Part shown: in pieces, positions 34,103 through 42,704 of the stretch
How positions within the stretch are numbered: position 1 is the first letter of the stretch
How the letters are laid out: each line of letters opens with the position of its first letter
NCBI GenBank assembly: GCA_964409685.1
Contig: CAYPEJ010000005.1
Coordinates: 1-64,000, forward strand
Source of the DNA: Clostridium_AI sp964409685
GTDB lineage: Bacteria; Bacillota; Clostridia; Lachnospirales; Lachnospiraceae
Reading direction: 5' to 3'
DNA: 64,000 nt
Translations under genes and position numbers: made by a program
Notes under the pieces: model-generated
The model's database searches: none
The model's input: only the letters and a program-made list of their open reading frames with translations
Told to the model about the DNA's origin: nothing

Positions 34103-34687
34103 TTAAATTAACGGCGTAACTACTTTTACTTTTTTGTTTCGCATCACAACCGTGTCTTGTGATTCTATGATTTTTCCGTTATGTTCATATGTTATCTGAA
34201 AGGAAACTTGTTGATTATTTACTGTTACCGTTAGGTCTGTTATATACTGCCCCATTAATTGCCCACATACAATGTCAGAAACACTTCCGCTTAGTTCTAG
34301 CCCAATTGCTTGCTTTTCTATGTCCGTTGTTGTATTAATAACCTCATAATAATATAGATTTTGGGATGATTTTTGATAAAAGAAAATGTGCTCTTTCACG
34401 GTTTCTTTTGTGACTTTATTGGTATGGTAGACGCAATAAGTTACATCACCATTTTCAGATATGATAGATGTGGTAGCGGAATTGGCTTCCATAGTAATAC
34501 TTGTTAGTTGGTTTAAGACAACTTGAGCTTCTTGCTGAATACGAATGGTATCTTCTGCATGATTGCATGTTTTTGTGCTGGTTGAAATAAAAAATGTGAC
34601 ACCCAGTGCAACTATGCTAAAAAGGACAATTCCAAGCATAACTTCTAAGATGGTCATACCGTTGGAATCTAGTTTTATTTGTTTCAA
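34103..34687 (-). CDS. Minor type IV pilin / pseudopilin
   Basis: A 194-residue prepilin. The class III-like N terminus is short: ten residues up to the cleavage site (DSNG|MTILEV), with Glu at mature position 5, then a 20-residue hydrophobic helix (MLGIVLFSIVALGVTFF). The C-terminal part is beta-rich with one or two cysteines. The start is TTG at 34687, following GAGGTG at 5-6 bases. It is one of three minor pilins in the distal half of the operon, presumably a tip or initiation subunit. Specific PilV/PilW/GspJ assignment is not possible from sequence alone. Confidence 0.82.
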   Translation of the reverse strand: MKQIKLDSNGMTILEVMLGIVLFSIVALGVTFFISTSTKTCNHAEDTIRIQQEAQVVLNQLTSITMEANSATTSIISENGDVTYCVYHTNKVTKETVKEHIFFYQKSSQNLYYYEVINTTTDIEKQAIGLELSGSVSDIVCGQLMGQYITDLTVTVNNQQVSFQITYEHNGKIIESQDTVVMRNKKVKVVTPLI

Positions 34688-34751
34688 ATCATCACCTCAC
34701 TTGTTACAATTTCATTTTGATCATGGTAATCGTAATGCTCTATTCCGATGT

Positions 34752-35321
34752 TTACTCAACAAAATGTTTTCCTGTCTTCTCAATCAAACGAATGGTGTAC
34801 CCTTTTGTATCTCCATCTGCTAATCGAATGGTCTCATAGATTTCCGCTCCATCTTGCGCAATAAAACCACCTGTGTTTTTTGCAAATTGAATATGAATTG
34901 TATTTCCATTGGATGCAGTTGCTTCTGTTTCACTACCTCCCTTGACAGTGTAAAAGAGTCGAATACGATTTCCCCCAACTCTTACTCCGCTAGAACGCTC
35001 TAATGTATTCCCATCAGTCAAATAGTAATACACTCCGTCACTTTCTTTGTAAATGTAAAGATTCCACTTCCCCACTTTACTCATTCCATTCATTCTAGTC
35101 GTTTCTATCTTCTGATTTAGTTGTTTTACGCTCTTCTTTACATTTGCATACTTAATATGACCTGATAGAGCGAATGCGCCTACGGATAAAATGGAAACCA
35201 TTGCGAGACAGATTATAATTTCAATCAGAGAAAACCCATAAGAATGTTTATACCAATCTCCAACAAACGGTTCCACTACTGGATTTTCTTTATCAAGTAT
35301 ACTCCTCACCTCCATATCCAT
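34752..35321 (-). CDS. Minor type IV pilin (GspH/FimT-like)
   Basis: A protein of about 189 residues with prepilin motif HSYG|FSLIEII followed by a hydrophobic helix (ICLAMVSILSVGAFAL). The Glu5 is conserved. The leader before the cleavage site would be about 29 residues from the ATG at 35321, unusually long; this ATG overlaps the stop codon of the gene before it (TAATG), so coupling supports it, but a later non-ATG start is not excluded. The body (GVRVGGNRIRLFYTV, GDTKGYTIRLIEKTG) has the strand-rich pattern of GspH-type pseudopilins. Confidence 0.8.
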   Translation of the reverse strand: MDMEVRSILDKENPVVEPFVGDWYKHSYGFSLIEIIICLAMVSILSVGAFALSGHIKYANVKKSVKQLNQKIETTRMNGMSKVGKWNLYIYKESDGVYYYLTDGNTLERSSGVRVGGNRIRLFYTVKGGSETEATASNGNTIHIQFAKNTGGFIAQDGAEIYETIRLADGDTKGYTIRLIEKTGKHFVE

Positions 35322-37684
35322 TACGAAACATTCTTCTTCCAATTTTCAAATGAAATGGCATTGCCATATTGAATCCTTTCATCTACAAGAGTCGTTCCAT
35401 CTACAGAACCCATACCATATATATAATCCTTCAGTAGATTTCCATTAGAACGACAGTATTTTAGCAATGCTCCGACTAATTTTTCATCTGCAATAATAGA
35501 CGAATGACCTTGCATTACGATTTTACCATCCGCCACAATTAAGCCTTCAAATTGTACAGCTTGCACTTCTACATTACCAGATGCGATTACCAAACCTGCC
35601 ATACTGTCGTCTACGATAAAAGTATCTGCATTGGATATATATACACTAGCTTCCCGATTCAGTGTGGAAGACCGCAATGTGGTTGTAATAGATGAGGTAC
35701 TATTTGCCCTCACTGCCCCTAAATTAAAATGGGTATCTACATATTCATTTGCATCTACTTCTTTGGTTGTGTCACCATTGGTTCTTAGATTTAATTGAAC
35801 CGATTTATAATCTTCCTCATGTATCTGAGATTCACTTTCAATTCCCGATAAATCCCCTGTCTTGACCTGAAATTCTCCTGCTGCATTTTGATAGAGCACA
35901 TCTCCTGCTAGTTGAAAACGCGTTACAGGATTTGGATTTAGTTTAAATTGATACGTTCCTCCTTCTAATCCATAGAACTGTTTGTAAGTATCCTGTAGTT
36001 CCGTTTGGTTTGCTCCATAATATGTTTGAAAATAGGCATTGGCTGCTGTTTCATTTTTAAAGTTAAAATAATAATTGACCATGTAAACGGCGCGATCTCC
36101 TGTGCCTTGTTTATAATAAACAGCTCGGATTGGTGTAGTTGCATCCAGGTAGTTGCGAATGGTTTTGGCATTTCCTTTATCAAAATCTACAATATCGTGC
36201 TCCATATTTAAACTAAGATATGGGGCAACGGGATCATATTCCGAAGTGCCTTGATATAAGGATTCTGCATACTCATTAATGGACTGGCTGTCAATTGGGT
36301 TAGACGGAATTTTTAGATAGGTATCATTTGGTACTAAATAGGCTCCTTGATCGTATTTGACGGCAATGGATTGCCCCGTCATAATATCCCATACACTGCT
36401 CGATACATCATTCATTCCATTTTCTTTGGTGGATACGAAGGCTCGACCGAACAGAACCAACGTGTTTAGTGCGCTAAGATCTAGACTTACATTTTTTGCA
36501 TTTACGGTAATAGCACTACTTGTGGAAGAAGATGTTTTATTCTCTTCATTTCTACTTTTGTATGAAAATCCATAATAATCGTCACTTAGTGTAACATTAC
36601 TGTGGTTGGCTTTCAGAATTAAATCATCGGCAACTTTGGTAATGGCTTTTATGTTGATGGATGGGGTGTGGTTGACTTCATCACCTGCGCCTATGGTCAT
36701 AATGTTGGTTGCCCAGACTGCTGCATTTTCAATATGCAATCTTGCATAGTCTGAGGAGGTGATGTTGGCTCTTGTAGCAACAAGATTACCATTTCCGTTG
36801 ATGTGTAATTGACCATCGGAAGAATGAACCCAGATTCCTCCTGTATTCGGATTAACTGGATCGCCTCCATGATTGGTATCTGGGGTTTCTAATTTTCCAG
36901 CATATACACCACCTGTGACGGATACGTTACCGCTACAATCTATAAGCTGGTCAGATATTAGGGCATATTTTGCAAATGATGTATCAATTCCATTGGCAAT
37001 CGGTAATTCCATACAGATATCTGTTACAATATTAGTCTGATAACCGTTATCTGTGTAGGTGATGGATAGATTTTTTAGAGTAAGATATTCATAGGTGTAA
37101 TTTCCTTCTGGATCTTTCGAGTGCTCTATTGTACCAATTCGGGTACTTCCGATACCATCTGGAAGATATACGCTCGTTTCTACATCTCGACCACTCTCTT
37201 CTTTATCTAAATTAGCAGAAATGCTGGTCTGCAATAGCTCTGCGTTATATGTATCGGATACATCAGACATCACGGTCCCTGTTCCATTTAAGGCTTGGGA
37301 AAGTGCAATCATATATGCCTTTTTGAATTCTTCGTAATAATCGTCCATATTTCGTGATTCCTTTTTGTAATTTTGCACCAACCATGTATAAGCACTAGAC
37401 ATACTCTCCGCAGAATATTCTTCTAAACGTGCTGTTATCTCATTGACAGCTACTTCCTCTAGGTAAAAATTCCTTTTGGATAATTGATCTATAGTTTTTA
37501 AATCAATATTTGTACAGGTAATGGATAAAATAAGCGCTCCTAAAACTCCTAAAAATGCAGCACCAACAATTACCATAATTAAACTGGACCCATGACTATT
37601 TAGCTTTTTACAAACCATACGTTTGTGCTTCCGCCTTTTCTTATCTCCTCCTTTATTCCACACAGTCTTTCGCATCAGCGTCAT
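35321..37684 (-). CDS. PilX-like pilus-associated protein
   Basis: A 787-residue protein with one N-terminal membrane helix (HGSSLIMVIVGAAFLGVLGALIL) that resembles a prepilin helix but lacks the Glu5 and a Gly cleavage site in the usual spacing. The flanking NFYLEEVAVNEITARLEEY is like the start of PilX-type proteins. The long extracellular part contains beta-helix-like runs (NATVSVTGGVYAG-type repeats, SGNVEVQAVQFEGLIVADGKIVM). PilX-like proteins in clostridia are usually shorter. The start at 37684 follows GGGGGG and lies one base after the stop of the previous pilin gene. It is probably a pilus tip or surface-exposed subunit; this is inferred from position. Confidence 0.72.
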   Translation of the reverse strand: MTLMRKTVWNKGGDKKRRKHKRMVCKKLNSHGSSLIMVIVGAAFLGVLGALILSITCTNIDLKTIDQLSKRNFYLEEVAVNEITARLEEYSAESMSSAYTWLVQNYKKESRNMDDYYEEFKKAYMIALSQALNGTGTVMSDVSDTYNAELLQTSISANLDKEESGRDVETSVYLPDGIGSTRIGTIEHSKDPEGNYTYEYLTLKNLSITYTDNGYQTNIVTDICMELPIANGIDTSFAKYALISDQLIDCSGNVSVTGGVYAGKLETPDTNHGGDPVNPNTGGIWVHSSDGQLHINGNGNLVATRANITSSDYARLHIENAAVWATNIMTIGAGDEVNHTPSINIKAITKVADDLILKANHSNVTLSDDYYGFSYKSRNEENKTSSSTSSAITVNAKNVSLDLSALNTLVLFGRAFVSTKENGMNDVSSSVWDIMTGQSIAVKYDQGAYLVPNDTYLKIPSNPIDSQSINEYAESLYQGTSEYDPVAPYLSLNMEHDIVDFDKGNAKTIRNYLDATTPIRAVYYKQGTGDRAVYMVNYYFNFKNETAANAYFQTYYGANQTELQDTYKQFYGLEGGTYQFKLNPNPVTRFQLAGDVLYQNAAGEFQVKTGDLSGIESESQIHEEDYKSVQLNLRTNGDTTKEVDANEYVDTHFNLGAVRANSTSSITTTLRSSTLNREASVYISNADTFIVDDSMAGLVIASGNVEVQAVQFEGLIVADGKIVMQGHSSIIADEKLVGALLKYCRSNGNLLKDYIYGMGSVDGTTLVDERIQYGNAISFENWKKNVS

Positions 37685-37685
37685 C

Positions 37686-38690
37686 TTATTCCCCCCTTGT
37701 GGACACCAAACTGGTATATTCTTTGCCATCGGACTTCTTTTTTACTGTTACAACTATCTCATATCGTCTCGTTTCTTTTTCCTTCTCTGGCACATAGGCA
37801 TCTTGATCCGAAATATTATAAGTATCAACACCTGAGATAAATACATTTGTAATCACCCTACAACGGTACAAATTCGAACAGTCTCCTTGTCTAAGTTGAT
37901 AGTTGGTAATCGTACTATCCGCCCCACTTCCCATTACATAGAAATTCACTTGCATACCCTCATCATTATGTAAGTTCAGTATATCTGTCTGTCCTGTGTA
38001 ATCCGCAACATAATATAAATACAGATTTTTAAGCGTTTCCGACAAGGTTATTTCTCCATATGCTACTGGTTTATAGGTACTTCCGTTGTAAAGATAATTT
38101 ACCGTACACGCAATCTTTGTATTTCCTGTTGTAGTATCGGAACTTAATGTAATATCGATTTCTCTTTGCATTTTTGTTTTCACCATATCCTGGGACAATG
38201 ACTCCGAAGTACTTAATTCGTTCAACATCCACAACGGAATTCCTCCAATATCCAATAGGTAACTAGAAGGTGCATCCATTGTGTAAATCTGTGGAACTTC
38301 ATAGTTATTAATAGAATCCATGCCACCTGTTTCGTCTTGCGTTGCATATTTTGACACCTGCACATCTACTAAAAAGTCACAGCATCCATTTTCCTCTTTT
38401 GTAATCTCATGTTCAAACTGAATTCGATTCCAAACATCCGATTCCATATCTACATCTGTAGTATGGTTATAAGTATGGTACAATTCCAACAAACTTTTTT
38501 CCTTAAACACTTCCATCATAGTCTGTGCGGTAGATGTAGCCTCCTGCATCACCTCTGTTTCGTGACTTGCTTTTATGGATGATAGAAAACTGTTTGTAAT
38601 TGGAATAAAAATAATACTTAAAATCACAATTGCCACCATAGCTTCTACAATGGAAAACCCATCATTTCCTATTTTCTTCTTATGATGCAT
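37686..38690 (-). CDS. Minor type IV pilin (PilV-like)
   Basis: A 334-residue prepilin with an 11-residue leader and cleavage motif GNDG|FSIVEAMVAIVILSI, Glu5 conserved. The C-terminal domain is larger than in a major pilin. It ends SLVSTRGE and its stop codon overlaps the ribosome site of the PilX-like gene. In clostridial pilus clusters the PilV-like subunit follows pilO, as here. The start at 38690 has GGGGGAG at 5 bases. Confidence 0.8.
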   Translation of the reverse strand: MHHKKKIGNDGFSIVEAMVAIVILSIIFIPITNSFLSSIKASHETEVMQEATSTAQTMMEVFKEKSLLELYHTYNHTTDVDMESDVWNRIQFEHEITKEENGCCDFLVDVQVSKYATQDETGGMDSINNYEVPQIYTMDAPSSYLLDIGGIPLWMLNELSTSESLSQDMVKTKMQREIDITLSSDTTTGNTKIACTVNYLYNGSTYKPVAYGEITLSETLKNLYLYYVADYTGQTDILNLHNDEGMQVNFYVMGSGADSTITNYQLRQGDCSNLYRCRVITNVFISGVDTYNISDQDAYVPEKEKETRRYEIVVTVKKKSDGKEYTSLVSTRGE

Positions 38691-38709
38691 GCAAACTCCC
38701 CCATTTTTA

Positions 38710-39492
38710 TTACTTAGGTGTTCCTTTTACCTTTCCTCCAGACTTCTTGTCAAAAGTTCCAAAAATATTTGTTAGCCCTGATGAAACACCTGTAATATTC
38801 GGTGCTTTATACTCATTTGTACTGCCTTCTAATGCATAGAAGTTAAATACAATTTCACCTTCTAATAACCCCGTTTCCTTGGAATACATCACATTGATAG
38901 AATCCAATGACAAGCTCCCATCGTATTGATTCACTTCGTCAATTAATGTCTTCAATGCCGTATAGGACAAATTTTCAACATGCGCTGTCACTTTTGACTT
39001 GTAAACCGTTACCACTCCATTTGCATATCCTGCCTCTGTACTGTCCACTTGATTTGTACCTGTCGTATTATCTGTTATATTAGTTGTTGTATCGTCCATT
39101 GTTTCCTCAGAAGTCACTGCTTTTACCACTGGATAAAACAGCTGATTCATTTCCATCGTAACTGCATTATACTTTAGCTTTCCTAAATTAGACTGTATAC
39201 GATCTAAGTCATAAATAATCTTTTCCGTCGTTACCTTACTTGGATATCTTGCTACGATTTCATCAATCTTTTGGTTATATTTCTCTGTCATCTCAATTGT
39301 CTCCAGCTTCTCTTGCTCCTTTTGCTGCAAGTTTGCCAAACGGACTTCTAACTCACTATTCTCCAATTGAATTCCCCTTGTCTCTTCCAAAAGCAAATGA
39401 AATCCTATGAAATACGCCACTGCAAACATAACCACAATGCCCAACGCAAATAGTGCTTTTAAATCCCGTTCCGATATTTTATCTGTTCTCAT
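38710..39492 (-). CDS. pilO: Type IV pilus assembly protein PilO-like
   Basis: A 260-residue inner-membrane protein: a short cytosolic start (RTDKISERDLKA), one helix (LFALGIVVMFAVAYFIGFHLL), a coiled coil (about 33-80, rich in Leu/Glu/Lys) and a C-terminal ferredoxin-like domain of about 170 residues that carries a Thr/Asn-rich insertion near 125-145. PilO pairs with PilN to align the pilus motor. The gene lies 10 bp after pilMN, as in other clostridia. Sequence similarity within the family is low, so the call rests on layout and position. Confidence 0.82.
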   Translation of the reverse strand: MRTDKISERDLKALFALGIVVMFAVAYFIGFHLLLEETRGIQLENSELEVRLANLQQKEQEKLETIEMTEKYNQKIDEIVARYPSKVTTEKIIYDLDRIQSNLGKLKYNAVTMEMNQLFYPVVKAVTSEETMDDTTTNITDNTTGTNQVDSTEAGYANGVVTVYKSKVTAHVENLSYTALKTLIDEVNQYDGSLSLDSINVMYSKETGLLEGEIVFNFYALEGSTNEYKAPNITGVSSGLTNIFGTFDKKSGGKVKGTPK

Positions 39493-39502
39493 ACACTCCC
39501 CC

Positions 39503-41227
39503 CTATTCTACCCTCTCACTTGTTTCGCCTTCCGCTACTGATTCCTCAATAGCGTCATCTCCAACTTCTTCCCCTATATCCTGATTCGAAAACATCGCCT
39601 GCAATCGAAAACTATACGTTGGTATTCCCGCACTTCCTTCACTAGAAGTCGACTCATAGCTATTAATCATTAAATTCGACAAATACGAAAGATCCCCCAG
39701 ATTCATTAATACCTTAGCAATGGATATCTGGGTGTCTGTCTCAATGCTTGCCGAAAATCCCTTAGAATCCACAATCATATCCGTTATGGTCATAGACGAT
39801 GGCAATCGCTCCTCCAAATCCGCAAGAATACGATTGAGCTTATCCACTTTACTTTTTGTCATTTCATGCATATTGTTTAGATTGTTGAACTTTGCTGTAG
39901 CCTCCTCATAACTTTCATACACTAATTCCACAGGCTTTAAACGCTCAATCTCATGATTCAATTCTCTTTGCTTTGAAGCCTCAAGCGTTCGTACCACAAA
40001 CATTGTTCCGATAAACACCACACTAACCACACTTGCAAATACAAAACCATTTTTCCATGCTTTGAGATCTGTTTTCTGAGAAAGTCCATTTCCCTTTTTC
40101 TTAACACCGAATCCAACTGGCGCAACTCCTGCACCGATGCATGCGATATAATCCGTCTGTTCTGACTTTGCAACCGATACATTTTTTGAAAATGTAGCTG
40201 CATACAAGTCTTCAATTCTTCGAACTTCATACCCTAATTCGTTCTTCAATAATTTCAATATTCCTTGGAACTTCGAACCCAGACCACTTACATACACGTA
40301 ACCGATTTTTTTCTCTGTATTTTTAGACATAAAATAATCTAACACACGAATCACGTTATTGACTAAGAACTTCAGTGATTCGGTCACATCTTCTTTTGCC
40401 TTTGTTTCTCGCATTGCTTGATCATAACTTTCCGATGTAGATACCATTGTGATCGTATCACTCTTTTGCGCTTCAAATTGATGGTGAATTAACTTTTCTT
40501 GGGATAATAAAGAAATGGCTTTTTCGTCCGTATCTGCCTGAAAGATTGGGTAACTCTTTACTTTTTCAATGACATCTTGAGTACCGTAAGGAATAATTCT
40601 CTGTAATAATAAATTTTCATTTTCAATGATATTAATTAAAGATGTGTTTTCATTCATGTGAATCAAAATATTAACGCCTTCGTGTATCTGCTTTTTCCCT
40701 AGCTGGTAAAAACTATTTCCTATGTAATCAATGGCATCAATCCGCAATCCTGCTGCTGCCGCTAGATTGTAATAACTTTGTATTAGATTGTTGGGTGCTG
40801 CCAATAATAAGAGCTTCATTTTCCGATCAGACTCTTTTAATTTCTTTCTGTCAACATTTCCATTTAATAAATAGTACGAAATATTATATTCCGAAATATC
40901 AATTGGAAAATAATCACTGGCTTGTAATTCAATAATGGATTTTATCTTATTCTCTTTTACATATGGTATGGAAACTTCTCGATTGGCTATCTTTGTAGAA
41001 TTGATGGTGAAAATAGCATCTATCGTTCGTATCTTGTGCTCCATTAACTGCTGTTTTATCAAATTTCCCAATGTAGCTTTGTCTCGGATATACCCATCTT
41101 CAAATACACCTTGCGGTGTTGCAAATGTAATACATTGATAGACAACAGGTGCTGCCTTATGCCCCGTCATTTCGCATATCCTAGTAAATCTTATTCCTAC
41201 CTCAATACTTAAAACCCTTTTTGCCAT
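39503..41227 (-). CDS. pilMN: PilM-PilN fusion protein
   Basis: A 574-residue protein. Residues 1 to about 375 form an actin-like PilM domain (VLSIEVGIRFTRICE at the start, phosphate loop GVNILIHMNENTSLI, and YVYVSGLGSKFQG). This is followed by a short linker, one membrane helix (about 394-412) and a PilN-like coiled coil and domain. In most bacteria these are two genes and PilM binds the N-terminal tail of PilN; here that tail is replaced by covalent linkage. The same fusion is known in Clostridioides difficile. ATG at 41227 has GGAGG at 7 bases. The last 25 residues are acidic. Confidence 0.9.
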   Translation of the reverse strand: MAKRVLSIEVGIRFTRICEMTGHKAAPVVYQCITFATPQGVFEDGYIRDKATLGNLIKQQLMEHKIRTIDAIFTINSTKIANREVSIPYVKENKIKSIIELQASDYFPIDISEYNISYYLLNGNVDRKKLKESDRKMKLLLLAAPNNLIQSYYNLAAAAGLRIDAIDYIGNSFYQLGKKQIHEGVNILIHMNENTSLINIIENENLLLQRIIPYGTQDVIEKVKSYPIFQADTDEKAISLLSQEKLIHHQFEAQKSDTITMVSTSESYDQAMRETKAKEDVTESLKFLVNNVIRVLDYFMSKNTEKKIGYVYVSGLGSKFQGILKLLKNELGYEVRRIEDLYAATFSKNVSVAKSEQTDYIACIGAGVAPVGFGVKKKGNGLSQKTDLKAWKNGFVFASVVSVVFIGTMFVVRTLEASKQRELNHEIERLKPVELVYESYEEATAKFNNLNNMHEMTKSKVDKLNRILADLEERLPSSMTITDMIVDSKGFSASIETDTQISIAKVLMNLGDLSYLSNLMINSYESTSSEGSAGIPTYSFRLQAMFSNQDIGEEVGDDAIEESVAEGETSERVE

Positions 41228-41321
41228 GTCACTTCCTCCTTATATGGACAGTCTGATTGCCTTTCTGATAGTTCATCTATTACGCAATCCTGATTCGCCT
41301 CAATTCTCCGTAATAGATAAA

Positions 41322-42071
41322 CTATAACAGACACATTGATAAGTACCAATGAATACACTGATTTCCAAAAACAAGGGCACACATAATGCCTGCTGCCAGA
41401 TATGGCCCCATAGCAAGTACTTTCCCCTCTCCTTCTAATTTCATTCGCAGTGTATGAATCACAGCCCCAAATATACATCCTGCAAAAAATGCAAATAACA
41501 CAAGCTTCCATCCAATTACCAGTCCTGTCACTGCCATAAGCTTAACATCTCCCCCACCGATGGCTCGCCCTCTAGAGACATAATAGAGCAGCAACAAACA
41601 TACACTAACACAGAAAAAGCCGATTACATAGTTGCTCCAATTTCTTCTATCTAAAATCACTTGGACAATTCCTAAGATGCCAATACATCCATTTAATACC
41701 GGTGGTATCTCATATGTTCGAAAATCAATTACACTGATTACGATTAAACTAGAAGCCAATAAGCAATAAATCAAAGTCTTACCTTGAAATCCATAACAGT
41801 AAAACAGTACTATCCACAAGCATCCATTGAGCAATTCTACTAATGGATATTGTAAGGATATACGTTCACCACATTTTCTACATGTTCCGCCAAGACATAC
41901 ATAACTTACAATTGGGATTAAATCGTACCATTTTAATTGATACCCACAATTCATACAATGGGAACGCATTACCAGATCCTTTTTTTGTGGAATTCGGTAA
42001 ATACAAACATTTAGAAAACTTCCAAAGATAATACCATAGATAAAAATAATGCTGTATAAAATTACTTCCAT
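41322..42071 (-). CDS. pilD: Type IV prepilin peptidase (PilD)
   Basis: A 249-residue membrane aspartyl protease that cleaves prepilin leaders and methylates the new N terminus. It is the full form with both domains: the zinc-binding CMNCGYQL and CRKCGERI pairs, and the two catalytic aspartates in VIDFRTYEIP and GGGDVKLMA. The N-terminal signature FGSFLNVCIYRIP is typical. The start at 42071 follows AAAGGACGG; the upstream TTG is less likely. It lies after the terminator behind the major pilin gene and 94 bp before pilMN. It should process the four prepilins of this operon. Confidence 0.92.
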   Translation of the reverse strand: MEVILYSIIFIYGIIFGSFLNVCIYRIPQKKDLVMRSHCMNCGYQLKWYDLIPIVSYVCLGGTCRKCGERISLQYPLVELLNGCLWIVLFYCYGFQGKTLIYCLLASSLIVISVIDFRTYEIPPVLNGCIGILGIVQVILDRRNWSNYVIGFFCVSVCLLLLYYVSRGRAIGGGDVKLMAVTGLVIGWKLVLFAFFAGCIFGAVIHTLRMKLEGEGKVLAMGPYLAAGIMCALVFGNQCIHWYLSMCLL

Positions 42072-42084
42072 ATTCCGTCCTTTC

Positions 42085-42115
42085 AAAACACAGCAGACGA
42101 ACTCAGTCTGCTGTG
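42085..42115 (-). terminator. Terminator between major pilin and prepilin peptidase genes
   Basis: A 10-bp perfect stem (42089-42098 and 42106-42115) is followed by TTTTG on the minus strand. It lies inside the pilus operon and would reduce transcription of everything after the major pilin gene. Confidence 0.8.
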
Positions 42116-42125
42116 AAATTTTAAT

Positions 42126-42151
42126 TTATGTAAGCTATTTATGTAAGCTAT
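42126..42151. repeat. 13-bp tandem duplication after the major pilin gene
   Basis: Two identical adjacent copies of TTATGTAAGCTAT (42126-42138 and 42139-42151) lie between the pilin stop codon and the terminator. Confidence 0.9.
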
Positions 42152-42156
42152 CCATA

Positions 42157-42636
42157 TCAGGTTGAAGATATATCGCCAAATACGGTTTTATACTTAGAGT
42201 CGTCTTTCATTGTCACAGATACGGTTACCTTTCCGTTGGCATCTCTTGAAATAGTTATTTGAGTAATATCAGCTGCTGCCTTAGACGTTAAACTTGCTTT
42301 TAAGGACGCTAACGTATCATAATTAGCTAACGCATGAAAATCATTAATTACACTTTCCAATTCATTTCCAGCGACTGCAGCATCGTCAAAATTAAATTTT
42401 TTTGCTGCTGTACTATCATACTTCTCAACATTAGTTGAAAAAGCTACGGTAGCAGATGTTAATAAACTACTGATTACTTGTTGATCTTTTGCTTGTTTTG
42501 ATTTCTCGATGTACGGTACCACTTGAGTTCCAACAATTCCAATTAGGATTGCCATAATCGCGATAACAATGATTAACTCAATTAATGAGAATCCTTTGTT
42601 ACCAAGTTTTTTTGTTTCCTTCAACTCTTCTCTCAT
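42157..42636 (-). CDS. pilA: Major type IV pilin
   Basis: A 159-residue prepilin: 15-residue leader, cleavage site NKG|FSLIELIIVIAIMAIL, Glu5 present, alpha-1 helix continuing to about residue 55, then a compact C-terminal domain of about 100 residues with a predicted strand-rich end (ITISRDANGKVTVSVTMK). There are no cysteines, as in other clostridial pilins without a disulphide loop. Its position after pilC, its size and the terminator directly downstream mark it as the main structural subunit. GGAG lies about 10 bases before the ATG. Confidence 0.9.
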   Translation of the reverse strand: MREELKETKKLGNKGFSLIELIIVIAIMAILIGIVGTQVVPYIEKSKQAKDQQVISSLLTSATVAFSTNVEKYDSTAAKKFNFDDAAVAGNELESVINDFHALANYDTLASLKASLTSKAAADITQITISRDANGKVTVSVTMKDDSKYKTVFGDISST

Positions 42637-42704
42637 AACACATTACTCCTTCTTTTTAATCTATTAACGTAGTACTTAAAAATAAATACTAAATTAATCC
42701 TATA

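Noticed and set aside
41209..41511. A minus-strand open frame overlapping the end of the prepilin peptidase gene
   Set aside because: It is out of frame with the peptidase, very cysteine- and valine-rich in a way that follows from the overlapping membrane helices, and has no ribosome site.
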